Assembly: GCA_003218525.1 (NCBI GenBank) | Contig: QHNU01000185.1 | Location: 1-15,200, forward strand | Direction of reading: 5' to 3' | Source: Verrucomicrobiota bacterium | GTDB lineage: Bacteria > Verrucomicrobiota > Verrucomicrobiia > Chthoniobacterales > UBA10450 | Length of the DNA stretch: 15,200 nt | In this document: positions 6,410 through 13,946 of the stretch, in pieces | How positions within the stretch are numbered: the first letter of the stretch is position 1 | Layout of the letters: the number at the start of each line of letters is the position of its first letter | Program-made: the position numbers and the translations under genes | Notes under the pieces: model-generated | What the model saw: only the letters and a program-made list of their open reading frames with translations | Database searches by the model: none | Told to the model about the DNA's origin: nothing

Positions 6410-7312
6410 TTATTTCCTGCTTCCTGCTTCTTCCTTGGCTTTAATGCGGTGCGTTTGCTTGTTCCGTAAACCGTCCCGCTGATGCTTTAGCTCCAGCACG
6501 CCCTTTGGTTCTTTTCTGAGCGACTTTGGGACCATGTCGCCGACCGGGCCTTTGGCGATGGTCGTGCCGCCGTCTACGACCCAAAGCGCGCCAGTGACAT
6601 AGCTCGCTTCATCCGAAGCGAGAAAGGTATACACGTTCGCCACCTCCTCGGGTGTTCCGCGCCGGGCCAGGGGAGTCGCCTGGATCAGCATCGTCTCCAT
6701 TTCTTTATCCATTGGTCCAGTCTCCTTGTGCGTCCAAGCTGTATCGATCGGTCCTGGGCAAACACAATTCGCCCGTACCCCGTACCGCGCCTGTTCTACC
6801 GCCACTCCCCGCATAAAGGCGTGCATCCACCCTTTTGTGCCGCCGTAAACCGTATTTTGGGCGAGCCCGATCATCCCCGATTCCGAGCCGGCCGACACGA
6901 TATTGCCGCGGGTCTTTTGCAGATGCGGCAAGGCAAAACGCGTCATCATGAATGCCGAACGAATATTCATCCGGATAGTCCGATCGAAATCCTCCAACGG
7001 ATAATCCTCAGTCATCACATTATCGAGGAAGACGCCGGCGTTATTGATTAGAATATCGATGCGTTTGAAACGGGTGAGCGCCAGCTCGATGCAGGCCCAG
7101 GCCGAGTTCTCATCCGACACGTCGCCTGCTTTTGGAATCGCATCGCCGCCGTTTTCCCGGATCGATCGCGCCACATCTTCAATCGGATCGTCTGGCAACC
7201 CGCTGACGATGACGCGAGCCCCTTCTCTCGCAAACTTGTGCGCGATCGCTTCCCCAATTCCAGTACCCGCGCCTGTTATAATCGCCACTTTGGATTCCAA
7301 TCTGCCGGTCAT
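6410..7312 (-). CDS. SDR family oxidoreductase
   Basis: This 300-residue classical short-chain dehydrogenase/reductase is an NAD(P)-dependent oxidoreductase of unknown substrate. It has the cofactor motif TGAGTGIG (13-20), NNAG (90-93), Asn116, and the catalytic Ser143, Tyr156 and Lys160 (YGGTK). PGPIDTAWT (near 190) and the late SYVTGALWVVDGGTT block are typical. A longer-than-usual C-terminal tail (about 45 residues, MVPKSLRKEPKGVLELKHQ...) follows, which I recall from one SDR subgroup. The reading frame stays open for 87 codons upstream, but the true start is the ATG at 7312: GAGGAG lies six bases before it and the Rossmann fold starts at once. The last residues (IKAKEEAGSRK) look like read-through of spacer sequence. 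It follows the UPF0104-like gene by 173 bases on the same strand. Confidence 0.9.
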   Translation of the reverse strand: MTGRLESKVAIITGAGTGIGEAIAHKFAREGARVIVSGLPDDPIEDVARSIRENGGDAIPKAGDVSDENSAWACIELALTRFKRIDILINNAGVFLDNVMTEDYPLEDFDRTIRMNIRSAFMMTRFALPHLQKTRGNIVSAGSESGMIGLAQNTVYGGTKGWMHAFMRGVAVEQARYGVRANCVCPGPIDTAWTHKETGPMDKEMETMLIQATPLARRGTPEEVANVYTFLASDEASYVTGALWVVDGGTTIAKGPVGDMVPKSLRKEPKGVLELKHQRDGLRNKQTHRIKAKEEAGSRK

Positions 7313-7318
7313 AAATCG

Positions 7319-7324
7319 CTCCTC
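7319..7324 (-). promoter_or_regulatory. Strong Shine-Dalgarno for the SDR gene
   Basis: On the minus strand GAGGAG is followed by six bases (CGATTT) and the ATG at 7312. It fixes the start of the dehydrogenase and is the clearest ribosome binding site in a window where most genes lack one. Confidence 0.75.
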
Positions 7325-7485
7325 GTGTTCGTAATCGCTGATTATGATATTCCATCTCCTTCCGCCGCTGACTGGGCGGAGTCTGACTTCCTCCCTGTTA
7401 AATCCTCCTTCTGCTCTGCCACGTTGTGGCTCTTCTAATCGTAACGCGCCCCAACCCCAATCCAGACGTTTATTCCCGCGGCTCT

Positions 7486-8474
7486 TCAGTTCCGAAGCCG
7501 TACCGTTTTCCGCATCTGCAAAGGGCGGCGCGGCCGCCAAACCAAATAGATCGCGCCCCCGAGCAATCCGCACATCGCTTGAATTGTAAATCCCAGCGAA
7601 GCAGTCAGCACCGCAATCGGTTCCGGGACACCAGAGAGGTGACCGAGAAGGTGCTGAAAAAGGGTTTCTCGCACGCCGACGCCACCGAAGGAAATGGGCA
7701 CGGCCGTGAATGTGTTTACCAGCGGCATGATAGAAACAATATCTAAGAAACTGGGCGTTCGCGCACTGGACTGACGGAGCGATGCGCCCGCACAGTAGTA
7801 GGTTGTATAATAAGCCAACTGAGAGACAATCGTAATGGCAAAGGCGATCAAGGTTGGGATGTAATGCTTGCGATAGGCTCCTAAAGCCTGGCCGAACTTC
7901 TCAATTGAATTTCGAAAGGGAATCCCTCTGGGTAACTTCCTCACCCGATCAGACCTCGCCAGCGTGAATAATAAGGCGACGCAGAAGAACCCGCCGCCAA
8001 GGAGAACGATTGCAAGATAGGCTAGCTGCGCCGTTTCTGGGACCTGAGTCAGCCAATTGAATCGCGCCACCAGAAAACGATCGCGAGAAGTCCAAGCAAT
8101 CGATCCATCACAATAGAAAGAGAACCCGGCACCTTCGCCTCTGGAGCGAGTCTGAATATGTAATAAAGGCGCATCACATCGCCCCCAACCAGACCAGGAA
8201 GAAAGACGTTGAAGAACAAGCCGATGATCACGATTGCGCCGGTCCGGACCCAACCCAGCGAAATCCGTTGAATCCGCAGCAACATGTGCCAGCGGACTGT
8301 TGCCACGATTTCAACACAGGCATAGCAAGCGCATCCCAGAACGATCCACATCTTGTCGGCACGATGGAGAGCGCCGCCAATTTCAGCCCGCTTAGATGGA
8401 TCGTGGAAGACGTACAGGATCGCCCCAGTCGTCACGGTCGCTTGCAAGAGAATGAGCAAAATACGTCTTAGCAT
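7486..8474 (-). pseudogene. Lysylphosphatidylglycerol synthase-like (UPF0104) membrane protein, frameshifted
   Basis: Two frames together give one protein of about 329 residues, normal for the MprF-N-terminal/AglD/UPF0104 type of polytopic membrane proteins, linked to lipid transfer or flipping. The first frame (from ATG 8474) carries residues 1-134 with LFFNVFLPGLVGGDVMRLYY and IVMDRLLGLLAIVF, then ends at a stop at 8049. The second continues with FLVARFNWLTQV and later VPISFGGVGVRETLFQHLL, ending at 7486. The switch falls at a T4 run on the minus strand (A4 at 8074-8077): adding one T gives DRLLGLLAIVFLVARFNWL without a break. So one base is missing, through genuine mutation or a homopolymer sequencing error. 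A programmed -1 slip is less likely, because the run is not a classic slippery heptamer. No Shine-Dalgarno precedes the ATG. Confidence 0.8.
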
Positions 8475-8477
8475 TCG

Positions 8478-8613
8478 TTTCCGATTTCAGATTTCCCAGT
8501 TCCCCTCGCCCCACTCCCCACTGACATAGAATCAGGAATGCAGGAATCCAGGAGAGAGATTTCCGATTTCCGATTTCTGATTTCTGATTCCTGACTTCGA
8601 CATTCCGCAGTCC
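8478..8613 (+). repeat. Heptamer tandem repeats and composite repeat in divergent spacer
   Basis: The 247-base spacer between divergently read genes contains TTTCCGA, TTTCAGA, TTTCCCA at 8478-8498 and a clean five-unit heptamer array at 8560-8594 (TTTCCGA twice, TTTCTGA twice, TTCCTGA). Just before the array is CAGGAATCCAGGAGAG (8541-8556) and just after it TTCGACATTCCGCA (ending 8609). Both flanking words recur at 13265-13312. Promoters for both neighbouring genes should also lie in this spacer, but no clear boxes are seen. Confidence 0.65.
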
Positions 8614-8721
8614 TTTCCTCTGGTGGCAGTCCCTTCTTTCCAGACTCCGCGGTCCGAATCCAACTTTCTCCTGCTTAACCTTTCAGCTTTTAGTTTTCCG
8701 CTTTCAGCTTTTCTTTACCCT

Positions 8722-9720
8722 GTGCGGGCGATGGTCCTGAGCGATCAAAAACCAGTGAGCGAATCGCCGCTGGTCTTGCAAGAGATTGATGAGCCCAAGG
8801 CGGCCGCTGGTGAGCTTCGAGTCAAGGTGAACGCATGTGCAGTCTGCCGGACCGATATTCATATCGTCGAAGGAGACCTCGACCTGCATCAAAAGCCGCT
8901 CGTTCCAGGTCATCAAATCGTTGGCCGAATCGATGAAATCGGGGCTGGTGCTACACAGTTTCGCCGAGGAGAACGGATCGGAATTGCCTGGCTTCGACAT
9001 GTCGACGGCTCTTGCCGCTTTTGCCGCCGTCAACAGGAGAACCTCTGTCCGAATTCGCGTTACACCGGTTATGATACCAATGGCGGGTACGCCGAGTACG
9101 CCATCGTGCCACAGGAATTTGCCTACGAACTGCCCGATGATTTCGATGATGAACATGTCGCGCCGCTTCTTTGTGGAGGATTGATCGGTTATCGCGCGCT
9201 CGAAAAAGCAGCCCTCCCGGAGAACGGCCGATTACTTCTAGTCGGGTTTGGCAGCTCGGCGCATATCATTACCCAGGTTGCAGTTCATCGGGGCCATAAA
9301 GTTTATGTCCTTACCCGGAGTGATAATCATATCCACCGCGCGCGAGAACTCGGCGCGGCCTGGGCCAGTTCAGATTTCCGCGATCTGCCGGAGAAAGCCG
9401 ATTCGGCGATTCTCTTTGCACCTTCCGGAAGGCTCGTGCCGCCTACACTGGAATCTCTCGATCGCGGAGGAATCTGTTCGATTGCGGGCATTCACTTGAG
9501 CGATGTGCCCGGCCTCAACTACGATCGTCATCTTTATCAGGAACGCCAATTGCGCAGCGTCACTGCCAACACCCGCGAGGACGCGCGGGCGCTATTGGCT
9601 GAAGCCACAGCGATAAAGCTCCAAACCCACGTCACGATCTACGATTTGCCGGACGCGAACCGCGCTCTGCAAGATATGAAAGAAAGTGCCGTAGACGGCA
9701 CACCGGTATTGGTGATTTGA
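8722..9720 (+). CDS. Zinc-dependent alcohol dehydrogenase, AdhA/AdhP-like
   Basis: This 332-residue MDR-superfamily enzyme probably oxidises alcohols or reduces aldehydes with NAD(P). Catalytic-zinc ligands are visible as Cys42 (CAVCRTDIH), His64 (PGHQIVG) and Cys151 (APLLCGG). The structural-zinc lobe reads DGSCRFCRRQQENLC: three of the four usual cysteines (98, 101, 109) are present, but the first is Asp95. RYTGYDTNGGYAEY near 113-126 and the cofactor loop VGFGSSAHI near 174-182 fit the AdhA-like subgroup that has GFGxSAH instead of GxGxxG. I chose GTG 8722 because MRAMVL-like starts are typical of the family; ATG 8731 is the alternative. The frame stays open to 8623, but that part translates heptamer-rich spacer. 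No Shine-Dalgarno is present. The tricorn-like gene follows by 106 bases. Confidence 0.88.
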   Translation: MRAMVLSDQKPVSESPLVLQEIDEPKAAAGELRVKVNACAVCRTDIHIVEGDLDLHQKPLVPGHQIVGRIDEIGAGATQFRRGERIGIAWLRHVDGSCRFCRRQQENLCPNSRYTGYDTNGGYAEYAIVPQEFAYELPDDFDDEHVAPLLCGGLIGYRALEKAALPENGRLLLVGFGSSAHIITQVAVHRGHKVYVLTRSDNHIHRARELGAAWASSDFRDLPEKADSAILFAPSGRLVPPTLESLDRGGICSIAGIHLSDVPGLNYDRHLYQERQLRSVTANTREDARALLAEATAIKLQTHVTIYDLPDANRALQDMKESAVDGTPVLVI

Positions 9721-9826
9721 TTTCTGATTTCCGGTTTGTCTTCGTTCCACATTCCGCACTCCGACTCCCACATTCCCTTACTTTCCGCTTTCCAGAGTTT
9801 CAATTGTCGGCTTTTGTTTGCCTTCC
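9721..9826 (+). repeat. Heptamer words and conserved leader before tricorn-like copy 1
   Basis: Directly after the alcohol dehydrogenase stop the spacer reads TTTCTGA, TTTCCGG, then ACATTCCGCACTCC (9749-9762). From about 9772 to the ATG at 9827 it is nearly identical to the leader of the second tricorn-like gene, with the last 26 bases (CAATTGTCGG, CTTTTGTTTG, CCTTCC) identical. No Shine-Dalgarno is present. Confidence 0.55.
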
Positions 9827-12800
9827 ATGCAAATTCTCTTCCGCCTCTTGGCGCTGGTCGTTCTTCTTACTGGCGGGTTGGTCCCACTCGCCTCCGCTCA
9901 GAAATCGCCCGACACTACCCGTCTTCTCCGTTTCCCAACCACCAATGGACAACAGATCGTTTTTTGCTATGCGGGCGAGCTTTACACCGTCGGCAAGGAG
10001 GGCGGTGTCGCGCGGCGGCTGACCAGCGGCCCCGGCTTTACCTCCTTTCCCCATTTTTCACCCGACGGGGCCCAACTCGCATTCACCTCGCAATACGATG
10101 GCAACACCGAGGTCTATGTCATGTCGGGAGAAGGCGGCAGTCCGAAGCGGCTCACAACCTCTGCCACCTTGGAACGAGACGATATCTCCGACCGGATGGG
10201 GCCGAACAACCTCGTCATGACTTGGGAAAATACCAAGCCGCTCGTCGTGTTCCGTTCTCGTATGAAATCGTTCAACGATTTTATCGGCCAGCTTTTCACG
10301 GTCGGTCTGGACGCCGAATTACCGCAGCAACTCCCCGTCCCGCGTGGAGGTTTCGTCTCCTTCTCGCCGGATGATTCCAAGATGGCATTCAATCGCGTTT
10401 TCCGGGAGTTCCGCACTTGGAAACATTATCGAGGTGGAATGGCCGATGATGTTTGGATCTACGATTTCAAGACCGGCGCCACGGAAAATCTCACTAATAA
10501 TCCAGCCCAGGATACCTGCCCGATGTGGGGACCGGATAACCATGTCTACTTCATTTCCGACCGTGACGGTCGGATGAATCTTTTCTCAACCGACCTCGCC
10601 AGCAAGGAAACGAAACAGCTTACCAACTTCAAAGACTTCGACATGAAGTTCCCGTCGATTGGAAAGGGCTCAATTGTTTTTGAACAAGCTGGCTATATCT
10701 GGCGCTACGATCTTGCAACCGGCCAGGCCGCGCCCGTTCCCATCGAAGTGCGGGAGGACTTTGCCTCCGGCCGTTCTGCCTTCGTTGACGCTTCGAAGCA
10801 TACTCAAGGCGTCAACCTCGCACCCGACGGCGAGCGGGCGATCGTAGTCGCCCGTGGTGATCTATTTTCGGTTCCGGCAGGAGAAGGCTCGTCCCGTAGC
10901 TTGACTAAAACTTCGAACGCGCATGAGCGCGATGCCGTCTGGTCGCCGGACGGCAAATGGATCGCCTATAACTCAGACGTGACTGGCGAGAACGAACTCT
11001 ATGTCCGCTCGCAGGATGGAAAAGGTCAGCCGCAACAGATCACGAGCGGCGCTGATACCTATTATTATCGAGCGATTTGGTCCCCCGATAGCAAGAAGCT
11101 ACTCTGGAGCGATCGCTTGCAGAGACTGCGCTACGTCGATGTCGGCAGCAAAGCCGTGACGCAGATCGATCAGGACAAGGACGGCGAAATTCAATCTTAC
11201 GATTGGTCGCCGGATAGTCAGTGGATCGCGTGGGCGCGACCTGAGCCGAACGATCTTCCTAGAGCTTATTTGTTCTCCACCGCCGACAAGAAACCCGTGG
11301 CCGTGACGGATGAATGGTATGCATCCAGTAATGTCAGGTTTAGCGATGATGGGAAGTACCTGCTTTTTAGCTCAGCACGCGATTTCAAGCCGATCTTTGG
11401 TGATGAGGAATTTGCCAATATCTACCGGGACATGCAGCGAATCTATCTCATCACCTTGGCCAAAGAGACCGAGTCGCCTTTAGCTCCGCGAAGTGATGAA
11501 GTCGGCAATGCCGAGAAGAAGCGCGCCAAACAGAAAGAGAAAGAAGCGGAAGAAAAGAAACCAACTCCTTCGGATCAGAAGAGCGACAAAGAGGTAAAGC
11601 CGAAGAAACCAGTCGTGGTCAAGGTTGACCTGGATGGCATCCACGACCGGATTACAGCTGTGGAAACTACCCCGGGAGACTACCGCGATCTCCGTCTAAT
11701 CGACGATCGGATCTTTTATCTTCGCCGCACCGTAGGTGACGAAACCGGCGAAGACGAAGACCCATTCGAGAATCGCGACAGGAAATCACATCTTTGCGCC
11801 TATAGCCTGGAAGACCGGAAAGAAACGGTCCTCGGCGACGTGAACGCCTATCAAATCAGCGCTGATGGCAAGAAGATGCTGGTCAAAATTAAGAAAGATT
11901 ACGCCATCATCGATTTGCCGAAGGACAAGCTGGAGACCAAAGACGAGAAGACCGGCAAGGATCACAAGCTCAAGCTCGAAGGCCTCGACATGCAACTCGA
12001 TCGCCACGCTGAGTGGAACCAGATCTATTTCGAAGCCTGGCGGCAGATTCGCGACTTCTTTTTTTCGCCAACGATGAATGGCATCGACTGGAAAGCCATG
12101 CGCGATAAGTACGCGGCCCTTCTCCCGTTCGTAAATCATCGTAATGATCTTACCTATCTGCTCGGGGAATTGATCGGTGAATTGAACAACGGTCATACCT
12201 ATGTCGGAGGTGGCGAACGGCCCGATACACCGCGGATTAAGCTCGGGTTACTCGGCGCCGAACTTTCGCGCGATCCAGCTACGCACGCCTACCGGATCGA
12301 TCGCATTTTGCCCGGCGAAAATTGGGACAAACACACCCGTTCGCCACTTACTGCCATCGGTCTCAATATTAAGCCTGGGGATTACATCCTCGCCATCAAC
12401 GGCACACCCATTTCCGCCCAGCCCAATCTCTACGATGCACTGATCGGCACGGCCGACAAACAAGTGCTCCTCACGGTGAACTCCAAGCCCAGCCCTGATG
12501 GCGCACGCGATGTTACCGTCGTCCCAACCGCCGACGAAGGACCGCTCTATTATCTCGATTGGGTGCAAAAGAATATCGGTTACGTCAGCAAGAAAACTGG
12601 CGGCGAGGTCGGCTACCTTCACATCCCAGATATGGGCCGCCCCGGCTTGAACGAATTCACCAAGCTTTACTTCCCGCAAATCCGCAAGAAAGCGCTTATT
12701 GTCGATGTTCGTGGCAATGGCGGCGGCTTTGTCTCACCCCTCGTCATCGAGCGACTGCGACGCGCCGCCGTCATGATCGGAATGGCGCGCAACAGCGCAC

Positions 12801-13222
12801 CGCGTCCGGACCCGAGCGACAGTTTCCTTGGTCCGATGGTCACTTTGATTAATGAGTTCTCCGCCTCTGATGGAGACATCTTCCCCTACCGTTTCAAAAC
12901 ACTCGGACTCGGTAAACTGATCGGTAAACGTACTTGGGGCGGCGTTATCGGAATCCGCGAACCACTCCCGCTCGCCGATGGCGGACAATTCTTTAAGCCG
13001 GAGTTCGCGCCCTATTCAAAGGATGGCAAGGAATGGATCATCGAAGGCCACGGGGTCGATCCCGATATTGTTGTCGATAATGATCCAGCTAGGGAATTCC
13101 GCGGCGAGGATCAACAGCTCGACCGGGCTATCCAGGAAATGGAAGAGGAATTGAAAACGAAACGCTACAACGTTCCCCCGGTCCCACCCTACCCGAACCG
13201 CAATCCAGCTGCCGGAAGTTAG
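9827..13222 (+). CDS. Tricorn protease-like S41 family peptidase, exported (copy 1)
   Basis: The 1131-residue product has the layout of tricorn-type peptidases, which degrade oligopeptides. A signal peptide (MQILFRLLALVVLLTGGLVPLASA-Q) indicates periplasmic location, unlike cytosolic archaeal tricorn. Residues about 30-300 and 320-550 form two WD40-like/TolB-like propellers with repeated FSPDG/WSPDGKWIAY motifs. A Lys/Glu-rich linker lies at about 560-600. Then come the core C1 helices, a PDZ-like domain near 800-890 (IKPGDYILAINGTPI), and the S41 catalytic core. Likely catalytic residues are His790 (ELNNGHTYV), Ser1014-Asp1015 (EFSASDGDIFPY) and Glu1073 (WIIEGHGVDPD); the residue before His is Gly where archaeal tricorn has Ser. 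VDVRGNGGG near 962 is the S41 strand motif. ATG 9827 is preferred over TTG 9818, since the leader conserved with copy 2 ends at the ATG. The gene is intact. Confidence 0.93.
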   Translation: MQILFRLLALVVLLTGGLVPLASAQKSPDTTRLLRFPTTNGQQIVFCYAGELYTVGKEGGVARRLTSGPGFTSFPHFSPDGAQLAFTSQYDGNTEVYVMSGEGGSPKRLTTSATLERDDISDRMGPNNLVMTWENTKPLVVFRSRMKSFNDFIGQLFTVGLDAELPQQLPVPRGGFVSFSPDDSKMAFNRVFREFRTWKHYRGGMADDVWIYDFKTGATENLTNNPAQDTCPMWGPDNHVYFISDRDGRMNLFSTDLASKETKQLTNFKDFDMKFPSIGKGSIVFEQAGYIWRYDLATGQAAPVPIEVREDFASGRSAFVDASKHTQGVNLAPDGERAIVVARGDLFSVPAGEGSSRSLTKTSNAHERDAVWSPDGKWIAYNSDVTGENELYVRSQDGKGQPQQITSGADTYYYRAIWSPDSKKLLWSDRLQRLRYVDVGSKAVTQIDQDKDGEIQSYDWSPDSQWIAWARPEPNDLPRAYLFSTADKKPVAVTDEWYASSNVRFSDDGKYLLFSSARDFKPIFGDEEFANIYRDMQRIYLITLAKETESPLAPRSDEVGNAEKKRAKQKEKEAEEKKPTPSDQKSDKEVKPKKPVVVKVDLDGIHDRITAVETTPGDYRDLRLIDDRIFYLRRTVGDETGEDEDPFENRDRKSHLCAYSLEDRKETVLGDVNAYQISADGKKMLVKIKKDYAIIDLPKDKLETKDEKTGKDHKLKLEGLDMQLDRHAEWNQIYFEAWRQIRDFFFSPTMNGIDWKAMRDKYAALLPFVNHRNDLTYLLGELIGELNNGHTYVGGGERPDTPRIKLGLLGAELSRDPATHAYRIDRILPGENWDKHTRSPLTAIGLNIKPGDYILAINGTPISAQPNLYDALIGTADKQVLLTVNSKPSPDGARDVTVVPTADEGPLYYLDWVQKNIGYVSKKTGGEVGYLHIPDMGRPGLNEFTKLYFPQIRKKALIVDVRGNGGGFVSPLVIERLRRAAVMIGMARNSAPRPDPSDSFLGPMVTLINEFSASDGDIFPYRFKTLGLGKLIGKRTWGGVIGIREPLPLADGGQFFKPEFAPYSKDGKEWIIEGHGVDPDIVVDNDPAREFRGEDQQLDRAIQEMEEELKTKRYNVPPVPPYPNRNPAAGS

Positions 13223-13264
13223 ACAGAAAAATAAAGGTAAAGTAAGAAAGATGAATTAGGAAAA

Positions 13265-13317
13265 CAGGAATCCAGGAGAGGAGTTTCTGAGTTCTGAGTT
13301 CGACATTCCGCACTCCG
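13265..13317 (+). repeat. Second copy of the composite heptamer repeat
   Basis: After the tricorn-like stop the spacer repeats the 16-mer CAGGAATCCAGGAGAG (13265-13280), then TTTCTGA and GTTCTGA heptamers, then TTCGACATTCCGCACTCCG. The order is the same as at 8541-8613, with fewer heptamers. The rest of 13223-13478 is pyrimidine-rich spacer (for example TTTCCGGTTTCCC, TCTCCTTTTACTCC) in which I see no gene and no clear terminator. Confidence 0.6.
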
Positions 13318-13478
13318 CGTTTCCGGTTTCCCACTTTCTCCTGTCTCCTTTTACTCCTGCTTTCCTGGTCTCCTGATTAGTCCTTATTTTCCGTTTTCCT
13401 GTTTCCCCTGTTCGCTCAACTCCGCCTTCTGTATTCCGAAACAATTTCCCGCCAGCTGTTTTCGCGCAAAACTCACCT

Positions 13479-13729
13479 ATGAGTGTATTTGTCGGCGTCG
13501 TTCACCAGCACTCCGACTCCGTTCTCGCGCTCCGTATCGTATTCAGCATTTGTCTGGCGATTTGTCTTTTTTGCCGGACTTTACGTTTTTCGCATCCAAA
13601 CGGCTGTTCGATCGCGATCCGCAGGTAACCGGCGACAACTACGGAGCGCGCAACCTCAGATTATGGCAGGTCATTCTCGTCTGGATTTTGGCTATCGATC
13701 TGCTTATCACTGCGATCCTTACTGTTTAG
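13479..13729 (+). CDS. Possible small two-helix membrane protein, perhaps frameshifted
   Basis: I do not recognise this. The convincing part is the 3' frame, which ends at TAG 13729: FASKRLFDRDPQVTGDN, then YGARNLRLWQ, then a hydrophobic helix VILVWILAIDLLITAILTV. It has no ATG in its own frame; a TTG at 13550 would give 59 residues. The ATG at 13479 opens another frame (MSVFVGVVHQHSDSVLALR, then IVFSICLAICLF) that also looks like a membrane helix and stops at 13628. Adding one T to the T5 run at 13586-13590 joins the two into an 83-residue protein with two helices and no break. So it is either a frameshifted gene, a homopolymer error, or a short TTG-start gene. A third, serine-rich frame also stays open here but looks like a shadow. 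It lies between the two tricorn-like copies. Confidence 0.35.
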
Positions 13730-13946
13730 ATCGCCCGGTGACGTAATTTCTGCCTTCTGCGCTCCGCGTTCCGCATTCATTCGCTCAGTTCCAGCTTCGC
13801 TCTCCGCTACCCTCGCGGTCCGGCAGCTGCCGGATCGCTCGACCCACTCGCTCGATTCCGCACTCCGTGTTCCGAATACGCCACTTCCAAATTCCCCTTA
13901 CTTTGCGCTTTCCAGAACTACAATTGTCGGCTTTTGTTTGCCTTCC
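13730..13946 (+). other. Spacer and conserved leader before tricorn-like copy 2
   Basis: The first 160 bases are pyrimidine-rich spacer with TTCCGCA/CTCCG words (for example ATTCCGCACTCCG at 13856-13868) and a perfect 16-bp palindrome TCCGGCAGCTGCCGGA at 13819-13834. From about 13891 to 13946 it aligns with the leader of copy 1 (about 42 of the last 46 bases identical), so promoter or leader elements were duplicated with the gene. No Shine-Dalgarno is seen. Confidence 0.5.

Noticed and set aside
7313..7573. N-terminal extension of the SDR by 87 codons
   Set aside because: The extension is Arg/Gly-rich with no homology to SDR starts, while GAGGAG plus ATG at 7312 and an immediate Rossmann motif fix the true start.
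8074..8080. Programmed -1 frameshifting in the UPF0104-like gene
   Set aside because: The site is a plain T4 run, not an X XXY YYZ heptamer, and no downstream structure is obvious; mutation or sequencing error is simpler.
8541..8609. CRISPR-like array in the divergent spacer
   Set aside because: The units are 7 bases, directly abutting and degenerate, without regular unique spacers or cas genes.
8623..8721. N-terminal extension of the zinc alcohol dehydrogenase
   Set aside because: It translates repeat-rich spacer (many Ser/Phe/Leu) and would precede the family's normal MRAMVL-like start.
13483..13746. Serine/arginine-rich 87-codon frame between the tricorn-like copies
   Set aside because: Low-complexity composition, no signal or domain, and it overlaps two more protein-like frames; it looks like a shadow translation of pyrimidine-rich DNA.
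13206..13834. Shared 11-mer CAGCTGCCGGA at the end of tricorn copy 1 and before copy 2 as a duplication scar
   Set aside because: An 11-base match is expected many times by chance in 15 kb and the flanks do not align.
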